Assembly (NCBI RefSeq): GCF_000931935.2
Contig: NZ_AZAC01000017.1
Location: 1-64,000 of the forward strand
Source: Dethiosulfatarculus sandiegensis
GTDB taxonomy: Bacteria; Desulfobacterota; Desulfarculia; Desulfarculales; Desulfarculaceae
Length of the DNA stretch: 64,000 nt
Direction: 5' to 3'
In this document: positions 34,024 through 44,779 of the stretch, one piece after another
Numbering within the stretch: the first letter of the stretch is position 1
How the letters are laid out: each line of letters begins with the position of its first letter
Made by a program: the position numbers and the translations under genes
Notes under the pieces: generated by a model
Seen by the model: the letters and a program-made list of their open reading frames with translations, nothing else
Told to the model about the DNA's origin: nothing
Database searches by the model: none

Positions 34024-34064
34024 AAACGGGCATGTCGCTTTGGTTTAAAGCGGCATGCCCGTTT
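34024..34064. terminator. Bidirectional terminator
   Basis: AAACGGGCATG..CGCTTTGG..AAAGCGGCATGCCCGTTTT: long hairpin followed by T, between convergent genes. Confidence 0.8.
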
Positions 34065-34093
34065 TGATTTTATGGAAGCTTTTTAATGGCTGC

Positions 34094-35083
34094 TCAGGCG
34101 TAAAGGTGGCAGGCCATAAAGTGGCCGGGTTCTTTTTCCTTAAGCCCGGGCTCTTCTTTTGAACAGATATCCATGGCCTTGGGGCAGCGGGTGTGAAAAC
34201 GGCACCCCGAAGGCGGGTTGATGGGGCTGGCCACATCTCCGATCAGAGGGGGAGGGGGTTGTTTTATATGGGGGTCCGCCACAGGCGCGGCCTGAATGAG
34301 CGCGTTGGTATAGGGGTGAATCGGCCCCTCGCCAAATCCCTTGGCACTGCTTATTTCTACGATTTTGCCTAGATACATCACCGCAATGCGGTCTGAAAGG
34401 TGCCTCACCACCGAAAGATCGTGAGCAATGAACAGATAAGTGAGGCCAAAACGTTTTTTGAGGCTGGCCAAAAGGTTCATGACCTGGGCCTGAATCGATA
34501 CGTCCAGGGCGCTCACCGGTTCGTCGGCCACCACCAGTTTGGGGCGCAGGGCCAGGGCCCGGGCAATGCCGATGCGTTGCCTTTGCCCGCCCGAGAACTG
34601 ATGGGGATAGCGCCTGGCCTGGTCCGCCCTCAGACCCACATCCTCCATGAGCCGGGCCACCTTTTGGGCCCTTTCCCGCTTGCTCCCCAGGCCGTGAATC
34701 TTAAAAGGTTCGCTTAAGATGCTTTCAACCGTCATGCGGGGGTTAAGCGAAGTGACCGGGTCCTGGAATACGATCTGCATCTCACGCCTTAAGTCACGCA
34801 TCTTTTTGCGGGAAAGGCCGGTGATCTCCCGACCCTGGAAAAGGATTCTGCCCTTGTCCGGTTTAAGCAGGCCCAAGGCAAGCTGCCCCAGGGTGGATTT
34901 TCCACAGCCGCTTTCACCCACCAGGCCCATGACTTCTCCCTGCCTGACGGCAAGGTTCACCTGATCCACCGCATGCACCACCTGCTTTTGAGCGGCCATA
35001 AAGCCGGTTCCAACCTGGAAATGTTTCACCAGGCCTTCCAAGGCAAGCAGGTATTCGCTATTTGGAGCGCCGGTATGATTCAT
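34094..35083 (-). CDS. Oligopeptide/dipeptide ABC transporter ATP-binding protein (OppF/DppF type)
   Basis: 329 residues. Walker [11 protein letters not shown]-loop IVFQDPVTSLNPR, signature FSGGQRQRIGIARALALRP and Walker B LVVADEP are intact. The C-terminal oligopeptide-binding extension has a four-Cys pattern (GCRFHTRCPKAMDIC ... MACH). It energises peptide or nickel import at the inner face of the membrane together with the OppD-like subunit, whose gene overlaps its start by four bases. Permease and binding-protein genes are not adjacent. Confidence 0.9.
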   Translation of the reverse strand: MNHTGAPNSEYLLALEGLVKHFQVGTGFMAAQKQVVHAVDQVNLAVRQGEVMGLVGESGCGKSTLGQLALGLLKPDKGRILFQGREITGLSRKKMRDLRREMQIVFQDPVTSLNPRMTVESILSEPFKIHGLGSKRERAQKVARLMEDVGLRADQARRYPHQFSGGQRQRIGIARALALRPKLVVADEPVSALDVSIQAQVMNLLASLKKRFGLTYLFIAHDLSVVRHLSDRIAVMYLGKIVEISSAKGFGEGPIHPYTNALIQAAPVADPHIKQPPPPLIGDVASPINPPSGCRFHTRCPKAMDICSKEEPGLKEKEPGHFMACHLYA

Positions 35084-36081
35084 GCCGCGGCCTTTCTCTT
35101 TTTACGCACTTCCTTATGATGCAGAAAACAGCGCACCATGTGGCCGGAAGAAACCTCCACCAGGGCCGGCTCGGCCTCGCGGCAAAGGGAGAAGGCTTCC
35201 GGGCAGCGGTCCGAGAAGTTGCAGCCTTTGGGCAGAGCGTCCAGGGGAGGAACAACGCCCGGTATGGTGGGCAGATCCACTCCCAGCTCCTGTGACCTGG
35301 AAGGAAGGCAGGCCATGAGCCCTTTGGTGTAGGGGTGCAGGGGATGGTCGAAAAGTTCTGTTACATCCGCCTGTTCCACCAGACGGCCGGTGTACATCAC
35401 CGCCACGCGATGGGCCATCTTGGCCACCACGGCCAGGTTGTGGGTGATCAAAAGAAAGGCGCTCTGGGTTTTTTGCTGCAAGGATTCCATCAAACCCAGA
35501 ATCTGGGCCTGAATGGTTACGTCCAGGGCGGTGGTGGGCTCGTCCGCTATGATAAGGGCCGGTTTCAAAGCCAGGGCCATGGCGATCACCACCCTTTGGC
35601 GCATACCCCCGCTCAACTGATGGGGATAGGCCCCGGCCCTGTTCTCCGGGTCTGCTATGCCGACCTGGGCCAGGCTCTCTACGGTGAGTTCCCAGGCCTT
35701 TTTCTTATCCATTTTTCGATGAGCCAGGATCAGCTCCGAGATCTGCCTGCCCACGGTGAAGACCGGGTTCAGAGAGGTCATGGGCTCCTGAAAGATCATG
35801 GATATCTCAGCTCCCCTGATCTTTTGCAGGCGCTCAGTGCTTGCACCCAGCAGCTCCTCGCCCTTGAATTTGATACTGCCCCGGCTGACCCTGCCCGGGC
35901 TCGGCACCAGCCCCAAAATGCTTAAGGCCGTCATGGATTTGCCGCAGCCGCTTTCCCCCACCAGTCCCAGGATCTGGGCCGGGCGTATATTCAAGTCCAG
36001 TCCGTCCACTGCCTTGAGTTCGCCTTCGGGCCAGGGAAAAGAGGTCACCAGGTTTTTTATTTCCAGTAGTGATTCGCCCAA
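35080..36081 (-). CDS. Oligopeptide/dipeptide ABC transporter ATP-binding protein (OppD/DppD type)
   Basis: 333 residues. Walker [27 protein letters not shown], signature [16 protein letters not shown] and Walker B LIIADEP are present. The C-terminal extension again has four Cys ([15 protein letters not shown] ... VRCFLHH). LSGGMRQRV and MTSLNP are typical of the D subunit. It is the first gene of a two-gene unit with the F-type ATPase (ATGA overlap). The membrane subunits must be encoded elsewhere. Confidence 0.9.
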   Translation of the reverse strand: MGESLLEIKNLVTSFPWPEGELKAVDGLDLNIRPAQILGLVGESGCGKSMTALSILGLVPSPGRVSRGSIKFKGEELLGASTERLQKIRGAEISMIFQEPMTSLNPVFTVGRQISELILAHRKMDKKKAWELTVESLAQVGIADPENRAGAYPHQLSGGMRQRVVIAMALALKPALIIADEPTTALDVTIQAQILGLMESLQQKTQSAFLLITHNLAVVAKMAHRVAVMYTGRLVEQADVTELFDHPLHPYTKGLMACLPSRSQELGVDLPTIPGVVPPLDALPKGCNFSDRCPEAFSLCREAEPALVEVSSGHMVRCFLHHKEVRKKRKAAA

Positions 36082-36202
36082 TTGTCTCCTAATGAATAAC
36101 AGTTTCGATTATCTACAATCTAGGCGCGGGTATGGGGTTCAGTCAAGCCAAACCGCCTGGGTTTTTAAGTTAAAAGAGCGGAATAAACTTTTCTTCGCAG
36201 GT

Positions 36203-36245
36203 AAAAATCCGCCCTTTAGAAGCAGTCTGCTTTTGAAGGGCGGAG
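36203..36245 (-). terminator. Terminator of ahbD
   Basis: CCGCCCTTTAGAAGCAG..TGCTTTTGAAGGGCGG hairpin (36209-36243) followed on the minus strand by TTTTT, downstream of ahbD. Confidence 0.8.
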
Positions 36246-36273
36246 ATTTGACGGCTATATAACGGCCTGTCAG

Positions 36274-37377
36274 TTACGCCTTTTTATGTTTGGCGGGCTG
36301 GTAAAGGCAAAGCGGCTCCTCAGCCATTTCATCGCCGCTCACCTCATAGGCCCTGGCCCGGCAGCCACCACAGACCCGGCGGTATTCACAGATGCCGCAT
36401 TTGCCCTTGAGCTTGTCTTCATCCCGCAGGCGGTTGAAAAGCTCGGATTCTTGCCAGATGGTGCTGAAGGGTTGCTTAGTCACGTCTCCGGCAGGCAATT
36501 CCAGGTAGCCGCAGGGCTGCACCTGCCCCACGTGGCTCACAAAGGCAAAGCCCTTGCCGCCCAGACAGCCTTTGGTCACTGCGTCCAGGCCATGGGTTTT
36601 GAATTCAACCTTTTCGCCCTTTGCCTTGGCCCTTTGCCGGATCACCCTGAAATAATGGGGCGCACAGGTGGCCTTGAGCTCCATTTTGGCGGTTTTCTTT
36701 TTCTCGGCAAACCAATGGAGAACATCTTCGTATTCCTGGGCGGTTATTATCTCGCCGGTTAAAGCCCTTCCCCTGCCGGTGGGCACCAAAAGGAAAATAT
36801 GATGGGCAACCGCGCCAAGGTCTTCGGCCAGTTTATGGATATTCTCCATCCAGGGCAGGTTGCTCCTGGTGACTGTGGTGTTGAGCTGAAAATCAAGCCC
36901 CACCTTTTTGGCTGATTCCAGTCCTTCCAAGGCCTTGTCAAAGGCCCCGTCCAGGCCCCTGAAGGCGTCGTGACTCTTGGCGTCCGGTCCGTCTATGGAG
37001 ACGCTGATGCGCTGAATACCCGAATCCACCATGCGTTGGGCTATCTCGTCGGTCATAAGGGTGCCGTTCACAGCCATGACCATTCTGAGGCCCAGGTCGG
37101 TGCCAAAGCGGGCCAGGTGAAAGATGTCCTTGCGCAAAAGCGGTTCGCCGCCGGTGAGGATAATAACCGGCTTGCCCATGGTGGCCAGGTCTTTGAGCAT
37201 CTCCTCACCCTGGGCTGTGGTGAGTTCATTGGGATAATTTTCGTCTTCGGCGCCTGCCCGGCAGTGCAGACAGGAAAGGTTGCAGCGCCTGGTGGTTTCC
37301 CAGGCCAGAAGCCTCAATTCAGGTGTGCCTTTATGTCCATCGGCGTTCATATGTACGCCGGGATGGTTATGTGTCAT
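36274..37377 (-). CDS. ahbD: Radical SAM heme b synthase (Fe-coproporphyrin III decarboxylase), AhbD type
   Basis: 367 residues from the ATG at 37377, which has AAGGAG upstream; a longer frame to 37455 has no support. The radical SAM motif is CNLSCLHC (Cys 32, 36, 39), followed by IILTGGEPLLRKDIF and ISVSIDGPDAKSHDAFRGL. The C-terminal SPASM-like cluster has GCLGGKGF, VQPCGYLELPAGDV and GKCGICEYRRVCGGCRARAY. These match AhbD, which oxidatively decarboxylates Fe-coproporphyrin III to heme in sulfate reducers and archaea. The other ahb genes are not nearby. AhbC is the closest alternative, but the C-terminal pattern favours AhbD. Divergent from tetR-icmF. Confidence 0.82.
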   Translation of the reverse strand: MTHNHPGVHMNADGHKGTPELRLLAWETTRRCNLSCLHCRAGAEDENYPNELTTAQGEEMLKDLATMGKPVIILTGGEPLLRKDIFHLARFGTDLGLRMVMAVNGTLMTDEIAQRMVDSGIQRISVSIDGPDAKSHDAFRGLDGAFDKALEGLESAKKVGLDFQLNTTVTRSNLPWMENIHKLAEDLGAVAHHIFLLVPTGRGRALTGEIITAQEYEDVLHWFAEKKKTAKMELKATCAPHYFRVIRQRAKAKGEKVEFKTHGLDAVTKGCLGGKGFAFVSHVGQVQPCGYLELPAGDVTKQPFSTIWQESELFNRLRDEDKLKGKCGICEYRRVCGGCRARAYEVSGDEMAEEPLCLYQPAKHKKA

Positions 37378-37523
37378 GTGTACTCCTTGATTTTTGAGCA
37401 CCGGAATGTAATACCGGCAGATTTGAATTCTAGCTTTGTTGGGCTTTTGCCGCAAGGAGATGGAAATAAATGATTCTTTATCAAATTAATTGACAAAATG
37501 GGTTAAGTTATATTACCGTGATA

Positions 37524-37541
37524 ACTGAGCGAGCGCTCAGT
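37524..37541. promoter_or_regulatory. Palindromic operator, likely for the TetR regulator
   Basis: ACTGAGCG-AG-CGCTCAGT has perfect 8-bp arms and resembles operators of TetR-type acyl-CoA regulators. It lies 46 bases before tetR, shortly after a TTGACA at 37490, between divergent ahbD and tetR-icmF. Confidence 0.7.
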
Positions 37542-37587
37542 CGCTAAAGCGGATGCCACGCAATCAGAGATGGATGGTTAACTACTA

Positions 37588-38232
37588 ATGGAAAGACCCC
37601 AGGCAGGTAATCATTGGCGGGAGATACCAACCGAGGTCAAGGACCCTTCCCTGGTGACAGTCAGGAGAAGGCAGATAGTCGACGCGGCGGTAAAGCTCTT
37701 TGTGCAAAAAGGCTTTCACAAAACCACAACCAGGGAGATAGCCAAGACCTCGGGATTTTCCATCGGCACCTTGTATGAATATGTGAAGAGCAAAGAAGAC
37801 GTGCTTTATCTGGTCTGCGAGGCGATCCACCAGGAGATGGAGGAAAAGATAACCCAAAGGCCCCAAAACCAGGCCAAGGGAGCCGTAGAGCTTAAAGAGG
37901 CGGTCAGGGGGTATTTGAGGGTCTGCGACCAGATGAGCGACCATATTCTTCTGATCTACCAGGAAACCAAGAGCCTGCCTTTTGAATCCATGCGTTTTGT
38001 GCTTAGTCATGATGAATATATTACCGAAATATTTGCCGAAATCCTAAGACGTGGGGTGGAGGATAAATCCTTGCGCCCTTTGAGTGAATCCAAAATGATG
38101 TTGTCGGCCCACAACATCGTGGTCCTGGGGCATATGTGGACCTTTCGCAGATGGTCATTGCAAAAGCGTTTCAGCCTGGACCAGTACATTGAATGCCAGC
38201 TTGAATTTTTGCTAAAGGAGCTGGCCTCTTAA
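37588..38232 (+). CDS. TetR-family transcriptional regulator
   Basis: 214 residues. The N-terminal helix-turn-helix reads [34 protein letters not shown] (split here), followed by [14 protein letters not shown]; the C-terminal ligand domain resembles TetR_C groups that sense acyl-CoA. It is followed after 13 bases by icmF, and a matching palindrome lies upstream, so self-regulation and control of icmF are likely. Confidence 0.88.
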   Translation: MERPQAGNHWREIPTEVKDPSLVTVRRRQIVDAAVKLFVQKGFHKTTTREIAKTSGFSIGTLYEYVKSKEDVLYLVCEAIHQEMEEKITQRPQNQAKGAVELKEAVRGYLRVCDQMSDHILLIYQETKSLPFESMRFVLSHDEYITEIFAEILRRGVEDKSLRPLSESKMMLSAHNIVVLGHMWTFRRWSLQKRFSLDQYIECQLEFLLKELAS

Positions 38233-38245
38233 CGGGGGAGGAGTC

Positions 38246-41200
38246 ATGGTAGTGGAAAGTGAGCCCTATGTACCCAAGCACAGTATCAGGGTGGTGACCG
38301 CAGCATCCCTTTTTGACGGCCACGACGCAGCCATCAACATTATCCGAAGAATTTTGCAAGGCACCGGGGTGGAGGTGATTCACCTGGGCCACAACCGTTC
38401 GGTTTCCGAGGTGGTCCAGGCCGCTGTCGAAGAGGATGCCCATGCGGTGGGGCTGAGTTGCTACCAGGGCGGACATGTGGAGTTTTTCAAATATACCGTG
38501 GATCTCCTGAAGGAAAACGACTGCGGCCATATCAAGGTCTTTGGCGGCGGCGGCGGGGTGATAGTGCCCGAGGAGATCAAGGAGCTGGAGGATTACGGGA
38601 TTTTCAAGATCTATTCTCCGGAAGACGGCCGTAAGATGGGTCTGCAGGGCATGATAAACCATCTGGTCAGGAGTGTGGATTATGCCCTGGGAGACGGTCA
38701 GGGACCTGAGCTGGCCTCTGCTCTGGCCCCTTCGGCTCCCTCCAAGGTGGCCCGGGTCATGACCCTGGCTGAAAAGGCGGCCTTAAACGGCCGGGGAGGC
38801 AAGGCCGAGGCCTGGAAGGCCGCCCTGGGCAGTGCCATGGGAAAGAAAACGCCGCCTGTTTTGGGTATCACCGGCACCGGCGGATCAGGCAAATCCAGCC
38901 TGACAGACGAACTTCTTTTACGTTTCTTGCAGGATTTTCCAAAAAAGACCGTGGCTGTGCTTTCCGTGGACCCCACCAGGCGCAAGACCGGAGGAGCGCT
39001 TCTGGGGGACCGCATCCGCATGAACAGCCTGGTGAGCCCCAGGGTGTTTCTGCGCTCCTTGGCCACCCGCGGCTCGGGCATGGAGGTGAGCAAGGGGCTT
39101 TCCGGGGTCATAGACACGGCCAAGGCGGCGGGCTATGACCTGATCATTGTAGAAACTGCGGGCATCGGTCAGGGCGACGCGGCTGTGGTGGATATGGTGG
39201 ATATAAGCCTTTATGTCATGACCAGCGAGTTCGGCGCGGCCAGCCAGCTGGAAAAGATAGACATGCTGGATTTCGCGGACCTGGTGGCCATAAATAAATA
39301 TGACAGAAGAGGCGCGGAAGACGCCTTAAGGGATGTGCGCAAGCAGATGCAGCGCAACAAAGGGGCCTGGCACACGGACCCCGCCTCTATGCCTGTCTAT
39401 GGGACCATAGCCGCCAAATTCAACGATGACGGGGTGACGGCCCTTTACCTGGCCCTTTTGGATCTCTTGAACCATAAATGCGGCCAAAAGCTTAAGACTT
39501 CCCGTCCAAAGGTGGAGGGCCATTCTTCCTCCAGCAAGACCATCATCGTACCGCCTGAACGCAGCCGCTATCTGGCCGAGATAGCCGACACGGTAAGGGG
39601 CTATCACGCGGAGACCAAAAACCAGGCCGAGATTATCCGTCTGGTCTGGCAGATGAAAAACACCCACGACTTGCTGGCCCAGAGCTGGCAAAAGGATAAA
39701 AAGCTGAAACCAGCCCTGGATGAGATGCGGGCCCAGGTGCACGGTCTGGAAGAGGGGTTCACCGAGGAAACTCACCAGCTTCTGGCCAAGTGGCCCCGGA
39801 TGAAAGAAGACTATTCAGGCGAGGAATACGTCTACAAGGTGAGGGACCGGAAATTCAAGGTGCCTTTGATCACCACCTCCCTCAGCGGCAGCAAGATACC
39901 CAAGGTGTGCCTGCCCCGCTGGGAAGACCCGGGCCAGGTTTACACCTGGATGAGAAGCGAGAACCTGCCTGGTCATTTCCCCTATACCGCGGGCGTTTTC
40001 CCCTTTAAACGCACCGACGAGGACCCCACCCGCATGTTTGCCGGGGAAGGGGATCCCTTCCGCACCAACCGGCGTTTCAAGTTGCTTAGTAAAGACGCCA
40101 AGGCGGCCCGGCTTTCCACGGCCTTTGATTCAGTGAGCCTTTACGGAAATGATCCGGATGAACGGCCGGATATTTACGGCAAGGTGGGCAACTCGGGCGT
40201 GAGCATCTGCACCCTGGAAGACATGAAGGTGCTTTACTCGGGTTTTGATCTGGTGGATCCCAACACCAGTGTATCCATGACGGTTAACGGACCCGCCCCT
40301 GTAATGCTGGCTTTTTTCATGAATACGGCCATCAGTCAGCAGCTGGGAAAATTTGAAAAAGAGCATAACCGGGAACCTGAAAAGGAAGAAAAGGAAGAAA
40401 TAAAGAAAAGGGTCCTGAATACGGTCAGGGGCACTGTGCAAGCCGATATCCTCAAGGAGGATCAGGGCCAGAACACCTGCATCTTTTCCACGGATTTCGC
40501 CCTGCGCATGATGGGCGATATCCAGGAATATTTCATTAAAAACAAGGTGCGCAATTTCTACAGCGTATCCATAAGCGGCTACCATATTGCAGAGGCCGGC
40601 GCCAACCCCATCAGCCAGTTGGCCTTTACCCTGGCCAACGGGTTCACCTATGTGGAGTACTATCTTTCACGGGGTATGAAGATAGACGACTTTGCGCCCA
40701 GCCTGAGCTATTTCTTTTCCAATGGAATGGACTCTGAATACACGGTTATCGGCCGGGTGGCCAGGCGCATATGGTCCATAGCCATGCGGGAAAAATATCA
40801 GGCCGGTCCCCGCAGCCAGATGCTGAAATACCATATTCAGACCTCGGGCCGCTCCCTGCATTCCCAGGAGATAGACTTCAATGACATAAGAACCACCCTG
40901 CAGGCCCTTTGCGCGGTTTATGACAACTGTAACAGCCTGCACACCAACGCCTATGACGAGGCCATAACCACCCCCACCGAGGAGTCGGTGCGCCGGGCTC
41001 TGGCGATTCAGCTCATAATCAACCGGGAATGGGGCCTGGCCAAGAACGAAAACCCCCTGCAAGGCGCCTTTATTGTGGATGAACTCACAGATATGGTGGA
41101 AGAGGCCGTTTTAAGCGAGTTTGAGCGCATCGCAGCCAGGGGCGGGGTCCTGGGGGCCATGGAGACCGGTTATCAGCGCTCCAAGATTCAGGATGAATCA

Positions 41201-41530
41201 ATTTGTTACGAAACCCTGAAGCATACGGGCGACCTGCCGATTATCGGGGTTAACTGTTTTTTGAATCCTCAGGAGGATCAGGTGGTGCAATGCCAGGTTG
41301 AGCTGGCCAGGGCCACGGAAGAGGAAAAACAAAGCCAGCTGGACCGCTTGAAAGCTTTTCACCAGGCTCATGAGGACGAGAGTGAAAAAGCCCTGAAAAG
41401 GCTGCAAAAGGTTGTGCTTAAGGGTGAAAATATTTTTGCCGAGCTGATGGAGACGGTAAAGTCCTGCTCCCTGGGGCAGATAACCAGGTCCCTGTACCAG
41501 GTGGGTGGACAATACCGAAGGGGCATGTAA
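38246..41530 (+). CDS. icmF: Fused isobutyryl-CoA mutase (IcmF)
   Basis: 1094 residues with the three-part layout of IcmF. Residues about 12-145 are the cobalamin-binding domain ([18 protein letters not shown], containing the axial His of DGHD). Residues about 200-430 are the MeaB/MeaI-like G-protein chaperone (P-loop [22 protein letters not shown]). Residues about 540-1090 are the mutase barrel ([47 protein letters not shown]). It interconverts isobutyryl-CoA and n-butyryl-CoA, or related acyl-CoAs, with adenosylcobalamin and GTP. The substrate-specifying Phe of GVFPFKR and Gln of PISQ are as in IcmF, from memory. Co-transcribed with the TetR regulator. Confidence 0.93.
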   Translation: MVVESEPYVPKHSIRVVTAASLFDGHDAAINIIRRILQGTGVEVIHLGHNRSVSEVVQAAVEEDAHAVGLSCYQGGHVEFFKYTVDLLKENDCGHIKVFGGGGGVIVPEEIKELEDYGIFKIYSPEDGRKMGLQGMINHLVRSVDYALGDGQGPELASALAPSAPSKVARVMTLAEKAALNGRGGKAEAWKAALGSAMGKKTPPVLGITGTGGSGKSSLTDELLLRFLQDFPKKTVAVLSVDPTRRKTGGALLGDRIRMNSLVSPRVFLRSLATRGSGMEVSKGLSGVIDTAKAAGYDLIIVETAGIGQGDAAVVDMVDISLYVMTSEFGAASQLEKIDMLDFADLVAINKYDRRGAEDALRDVRKQMQRNKGAWHTDPASMPVYGTIAAKFNDDGVTALYLALLDLLNHKCGQKLKTSRPKVEGHSSSSKTIIVPPERSRYLAEIADTVRGYHAETKNQAEIIRLVWQMKNTHDLLAQSWQKDKKLKPALDEMRAQVHGLEEGFTEETHQLLAKWPRMKEDYSGEEYVYKVRDRKFKVPLITTSLSGSKIPKVCLPRWEDPGQVYTWMRSENLPGHFPYTAGVFPFKRTDEDPTRMFAGEGDPFRTNRRFKLLSKDAKAARLSTAFDSVSLYGNDPDERPDIYGKVGNSGVSICTLEDMKVLYSGFDLVDPNTSVSMTVNGPAPVMLAFFMNTAISQQLGKFEKEHNREPEKEEKEEIKKRVLNTVRGTVQADILKEDQGQNTCIFSTDFALRMMGDIQEYFIKNKVRNFYSVSISGYHIAEAGANPISQLAFTLANGFTYVEYYLSRGMKIDDFAPSLSYFFSNGMDSEYTVIGRVARRIWSIAMREKYQAGPRSQMLKYHIQTSGRSLHSQEIDFNDIRTTLQALCAVYDNCNSLHTNAYDEAITTPTEESVRRALAIQLIINREWGLAKNENPLQGAFIVDELTDMVEEAVLSEFERIAARGGVLGAMETGYQRSKIQDESICYETLKHTGDLPIIGVNCFLNPQEDQVVQCQVELARATEEEKQSQLDRLKAFHQAHEDESEKALKRLQKVVLKGENIFAELMETVKSCSLGQITRSLYQVGGQYRRGM

Positions 41531-41632
41531 CAAAAAGTGTAAAATATGTCAGACTGAAATTATGAGCCCCCTCACTTGTGGTTTCAGCCTTTTTAAAAAT
41601 GTCGATCTGTTTTTACTTCCCTTGGAGCCTGC

Positions 41633-42208
41633 ATGTTGTTGCGCTTTTTAAGGTGGGCGGTTTTTTCGGTGGCATTTTGCCTTTGCCTGATCTCAGGCCC
41701 GGCCGCTTATTGCGACGAGCCTCCCACACCGCCCGAGCTCGGGATCAGTGAGCAGGAGCTGACCCAAAAGGCCCGCTCCGGGCGTTTGAAAACCTCGGAG
41801 CTGATTCTGTTGGGGGAAGACCTTTCCTGGTTCACCAAGCTTAAACTTTATCTTTATTCCAAGGAGCTGGAGCCCTTTTTCCTGGGCCTGGAGGATGCCA
41901 TAAGAGATTTGGCCCGCACAGACCCCAATGACCAAAAGGCCCTTGCCAGGTGCGGAAAAAAGGTTTTCGAGTCTTTGGCCCTTTCCAGAAAGCGCCTTGC
42001 CGAGGCCGGGAGGGGGGACCTTGAGCTGGAATGGCGTCGGGGCCTTGCGGGCTTGATTTTTTTGGATCATGACTGGCGCGGAAGGGTTTATGATCAGAAG
42101 AAAGATGAAATAAGAAATTCCTATGACCTGGTCCGTCTGCTTGACTGCATGGATGCGCGCCTGCGCGGCCTGGACCGGGGAGACCCCTTAAAATGTCCCT
42201 TGCGTTAG
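41633..42208 (+). CDS. Secreted protein of unknown function
   Basis: 191 residues with a clear signal peptide (FLRWAVFSVAFCLCLISGPA, cleavage near AAYC or a lipobox-like PAAYC). The mature part is helical and charged, with several Leu-rich segments (LSWFTKLKLYLYSKELEPFF). No family recognised. It precedes the tandem universal stress gene by 28 bases, so the two may be co-transcribed. Confidence 0.65.
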   Translation: MLLRFLRWAVFSVAFCLCLISGPAAYCDEPPTPPELGISEQELTQKARSGRLKTSELILLGEDLSWFTKLKLYLYSKELEPFFLGLEDAIRDLARTDPNDQKALARCGKKVFESLALSRKRLAEAGRGDLELEWRRGLAGLIFLDHDWRGRVYDQKKDEIRNSYDLVRLLDCMDARLRGLDRGDPLKCPLR

Positions 42209-42236
42209 ATCGGATCGACAAAGGAGGTGAGACAGG

Positions 42237-43172
42237 ATGGAAAAAAAGGTTCTTTTGTGTGTGGACGGATCCCAGGCCTCCCGTTGGGCGCTGGATTATG
42301 TTTCCATGATGGAGAGTTCTGTGCTCAAGGGGCTTAAGATCACCTTGTTTCACGTCATGAATCCGGTGCCGCCTTTTTTGCGCAGGGAGGCCCAGACAAA
42401 GCCCGAACTGTTCCGCAGCCTGCGGGCCATGGAGCAGAAGTATCGCCAGGAGGCCAATGAAATTCTTGAAACGGCCAAAACCAGGCTGGTGGAACATGGT
42501 TCGCCTGCGGAAAATATCGAGACCTTATCAATGCCCAGGGCCTCTGACGCCGCCCGGGATATTTTGTTCCATTCCGAGCAGGGGCTTTATGACGCGGTGG
42601 TTCTGGGGCGCAGGGGCTTAAGCAAGGCCCAGGAACTGTTTGTGGGCTCTGTGACCAACAAGGTTGTGCAGCATGCGGACCGCACCCCGGTCTGGATCGT
42701 CGGCGGACAGGTGGAGAACGAAAAGGTGCTCTGCGCTGTGGACGGCTCCGAGGGATCGCTCAAGGCGGTGGATCATGTGGCCTTTATGTTGGGGCATAAT
42801 CCGGATGTGATGGTGAACCTTTTTCATGTCACCGCTTCTTTGGCCAGCTATTGCCCCATAGATTTCAGTGAAGAGCTGCAAAAAGAGATCCAGGGGGATC
42901 TCATGAAAAGCGATCTGGAATGCATGGACTATTTCTTCAGCCGGGCGGTGAAGGTGCTGGAGGAAGGCGGCATTGACCAGAGCCGCATCTTAACCAGCAT
43001 AAAAAGCACCACTCTGGGCATAGCCAAGGCCATTGCCAATGAAATGGAAGAAGGCGGCTACGGCACCCTGGCCATGGGGCGCAGGGGCGAGAACCGCTCC
43101 TTTTTCCTGGGCGGGGTGAGTGACAGGATGCTGGTCAAGGGGACCTCGGCCGCTTTGTGGATAGCGGGATGA
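42237..43172 (+). CDS. Tandem universal stress protein (two UspA domains)
   Basis: 311 residues with GGAGGTGAGACAGG upstream. Both halves start with the UspA strand (KKVLLCVDGSQASRWALDYV and EKVLCAVDGSEGSLKAVDHV). Each ends in a glycine-rich loop (VVLGRRGLSKAQELFVGSVT; LAMGRRGENRSFFLGGVSDR) that in other family members binds ATP. Cytoplasmic, stress-related, specific role unknown. The following MBL gene overlaps by four bases. Confidence 0.88.
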   Translation: MEKKVLLCVDGSQASRWALDYVSMMESSVLKGLKITLFHVMNPVPPFLRREAQTKPELFRSLRAMEQKYRQEANEILETAKTRLVEHGSPAENIETLSMPRASDAARDILFHSEQGLYDAVVLGRRGLSKAQELFVGSVTNKVVQHADRTPVWIVGGQVENEKVLCAVDGSEGSLKAVDHVAFMLGHNPDVMVNLFHVTASLASYCPIDFSEELQKEIQGDLMKSDLECMDYFFSRAVKVLEEGGIDQSRILTSIKSTTLGIAKAIANEMEEGGYGTLAMGRRGENRSFFLGGVSDRMLVKGTSAALWIAG

Positions 43173-44068
43173 CTGAAAAACAAGCCCTGGCCAAGAATGT
43201 CTGGCGTCTGGGTAATCACCATATAGCCGCTTTTTTTATTAAGGGCAGTCACGGCCAGGCCTTGTTTGAAGTGGGAGTGGGGGCCACCGCGCCCCTTATT
43301 CTGAAGCAGATGCAGGAAGTGGGACTTGACCCTGAAAAGCCTCTCTATCTCATAGTGAGCCACAGCCACGCGGACCATTCCTGCGGCCAGGCGGGGCTTT
43401 TAAAAACCCTGTCCGGGGCCATACTGGTTATGACCGAACCCTGCCTCAAGCACCTGGGAAAACCTGCGGTGGCCAGGCACTTTAAAGAGGAAGACGATTT
43501 CACCACCCGGGCTTTGGGCCTTTCCAACGCGGCTGATCCCTTGCCCTTGCTTCCGAGACCGGTGAGTATAACCAGGTCCGGAGAAAGACTTGATCTGGGA
43601 GGGATTAGCCTTGAGTTTTTAAGCGCCCAAGGCCATGCACCCGGCGGAATTATGGCCTGGATTCCGGAAAAGGGTGTGGCACTTTGTTCTGATTCAGCCG
43701 GGTTTTTAAATAACAGCGGTCAGATTTTTCCTTTGTTTTTTGTTTCTTATAAAGTCTACATGGAAGAGTTGCAGGCCATAGCGAAACTTAATCCCCAGGT
43801 GGTCGCCCTGGGGCATCAGGCCTGGTTCAAAGGTAAGAAGGCAGGGGAATACCTTGAAACGGTCCGACAGGAGATGGAACAGGTCCGGCAAGGCATAAGA
43901 GACAGAAAGCTGAGGGGGATTTTAGACCAGGATCAGGCCAGGGAAATGGCCAATAGCTATTATCAAGGGGAATTGACCATTTACCGGAAAAGGGGGATTT
44001 ACATCTGCTGCGACCTTTTGGTAAAGAGAGCCCTGGAAGACCAGCCTATTGAACCAGGCCCACCTTGA
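43169..44068 (+). CDS. MBL-fold metallo-hydrolase
   Basis: 299 residues from the ATG at 43169 (ATGA overlap with the usp gene); a GTG at 43157 is an alternative. The zinc motif is SHSHADHSCG (HxHxDH), with later LEFLSAQGHAPGG (His) and CSDSAG (Asp) and VALGHQAW (last His). This is the glyoxalase II/lactonase-like layout. The substrate cannot be named. Its end overlaps the convergent exonuclease gene by 23 bases. Confidence 0.85.
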   Translation: MTEKQALAKNVWRLGNHHIAAFFIKGSHGQALFEVGVGATAPLILKQMQEVGLDPEKPLYLIVSHSHADHSCGQAGLLKTLSGAILVMTEPCLKHLGKPAVARHFKEEDDFTTRALGLSNAADPLPLLPRPVSITRSGERLDLGGISLEFLSAQGHAPGGIMAWIPEKGVALCSDSAGFLNNSGQIFPLFFVSYKVYMEELQAIAKLNPQVVALGHQAWFKGKKAGEYLETVRQEMEQVRQGIRDRKLRGILDQDQAREMANSYYQGELTIYRKRGIYICCDLLVKRALEDQPIEPGPP

Positions 44069-44765
44069 TAAGCCTACGCAGGCTCACCGGCTTTTTACTA
44101 TCCATGAAAATCGCCATGCGTTGAAAGATCAGGGCTGTGGCCAGACAGTCGCCAAAGGCGGTGTGCCGGTCGGCCAGGTTCAGGTTGAATCTGTTGCAGA
44201 GTGCATCCAGGGTGCATTGCCTGCGGTTTCGGTTTATGCCGTAAGGATCGTGGGGGAGAATCACCTGTTCGCACATGCGAGCCGTATCCAGAACCGGGTT
44301 CTGCAAGGCAAAGCCGTAAAGCCGCTTCATGGTCAGGTTAATAAAATGCAGGTCAAAGGCCGCGTAATGGGCCACCAGTATATCCGCCCCCAGAAAATCC
44401 AGAAAATCCTCAAAAACCAGGCTTGCCGGTCTGGCCCGGGCAACCTGGTCCGGCTTTATACCGTGGATCTTTATGGATTCGACCGGTATGTCGCGTCCCG
44501 GATTCACCAGTTCGTTAAAGCGGTCGGCCAGACGCACCCTACCCTTTACCAGGCGCACCGCGCCCACACTCACCACCCGGTCCTTTTGCGTGTCCAGGCC
44601 CGTTGTCTCCAAATCCACAACCACATAATTGAAGTCGGTATAGGGCAACTCGGGTTTGTATTTTTTCAGGACATGAAGGTTTTTTCGGGCTCTGGCCGGC
44701 AATTCCCGGCTGCCCACCCTGGCCCTGGTCAGGCGGTTTTTCAATCTGGCTTTTAAAAGGGACAA
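44046..44765 (-). CDS. DnaQ-like 3'-5' exonuclease (DEDDh)
   Basis: 239 residues. A basic N-terminus of about 45 residues precedes Exo I YVVVDLETTGLDTQ, Exo II LVAHYAAFDLHFI and Exo III DRHTAFGDCLATALIF, so all DEDDh residues are present. It begins 14 bases after the cNMP/CBS/DUF294 gene, a widespread pairing in Gram-negative bacteria. It is more likely a partner of that signalling protein than the Pol III epsilon subunit, because no polymerase-binding tail is seen. Confidence 0.88.
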   Translation of the reverse strand: MSLLKARLKNRLTRARVGSRELPARARKNLHVLKKYKPELPYTDFNYVVVDLETTGLDTQKDRVVSVGAVRLVKGRVRLADRFNELVNPGRDIPVESIKIHGIKPDQVARARPASLVFEDFLDFLGADILVAHYAAFDLHFINLTMKRLYGFALQNPVLDTARMCEQVILPHDPYGINRNRRQCTLDALCNRFNLNLADRHTAFGDCLATALIFQRMAIFMDSKKPVSLRRLIKVGLVQ

Positions 44766-44779
44766 ACTTTTTCCTTTTT

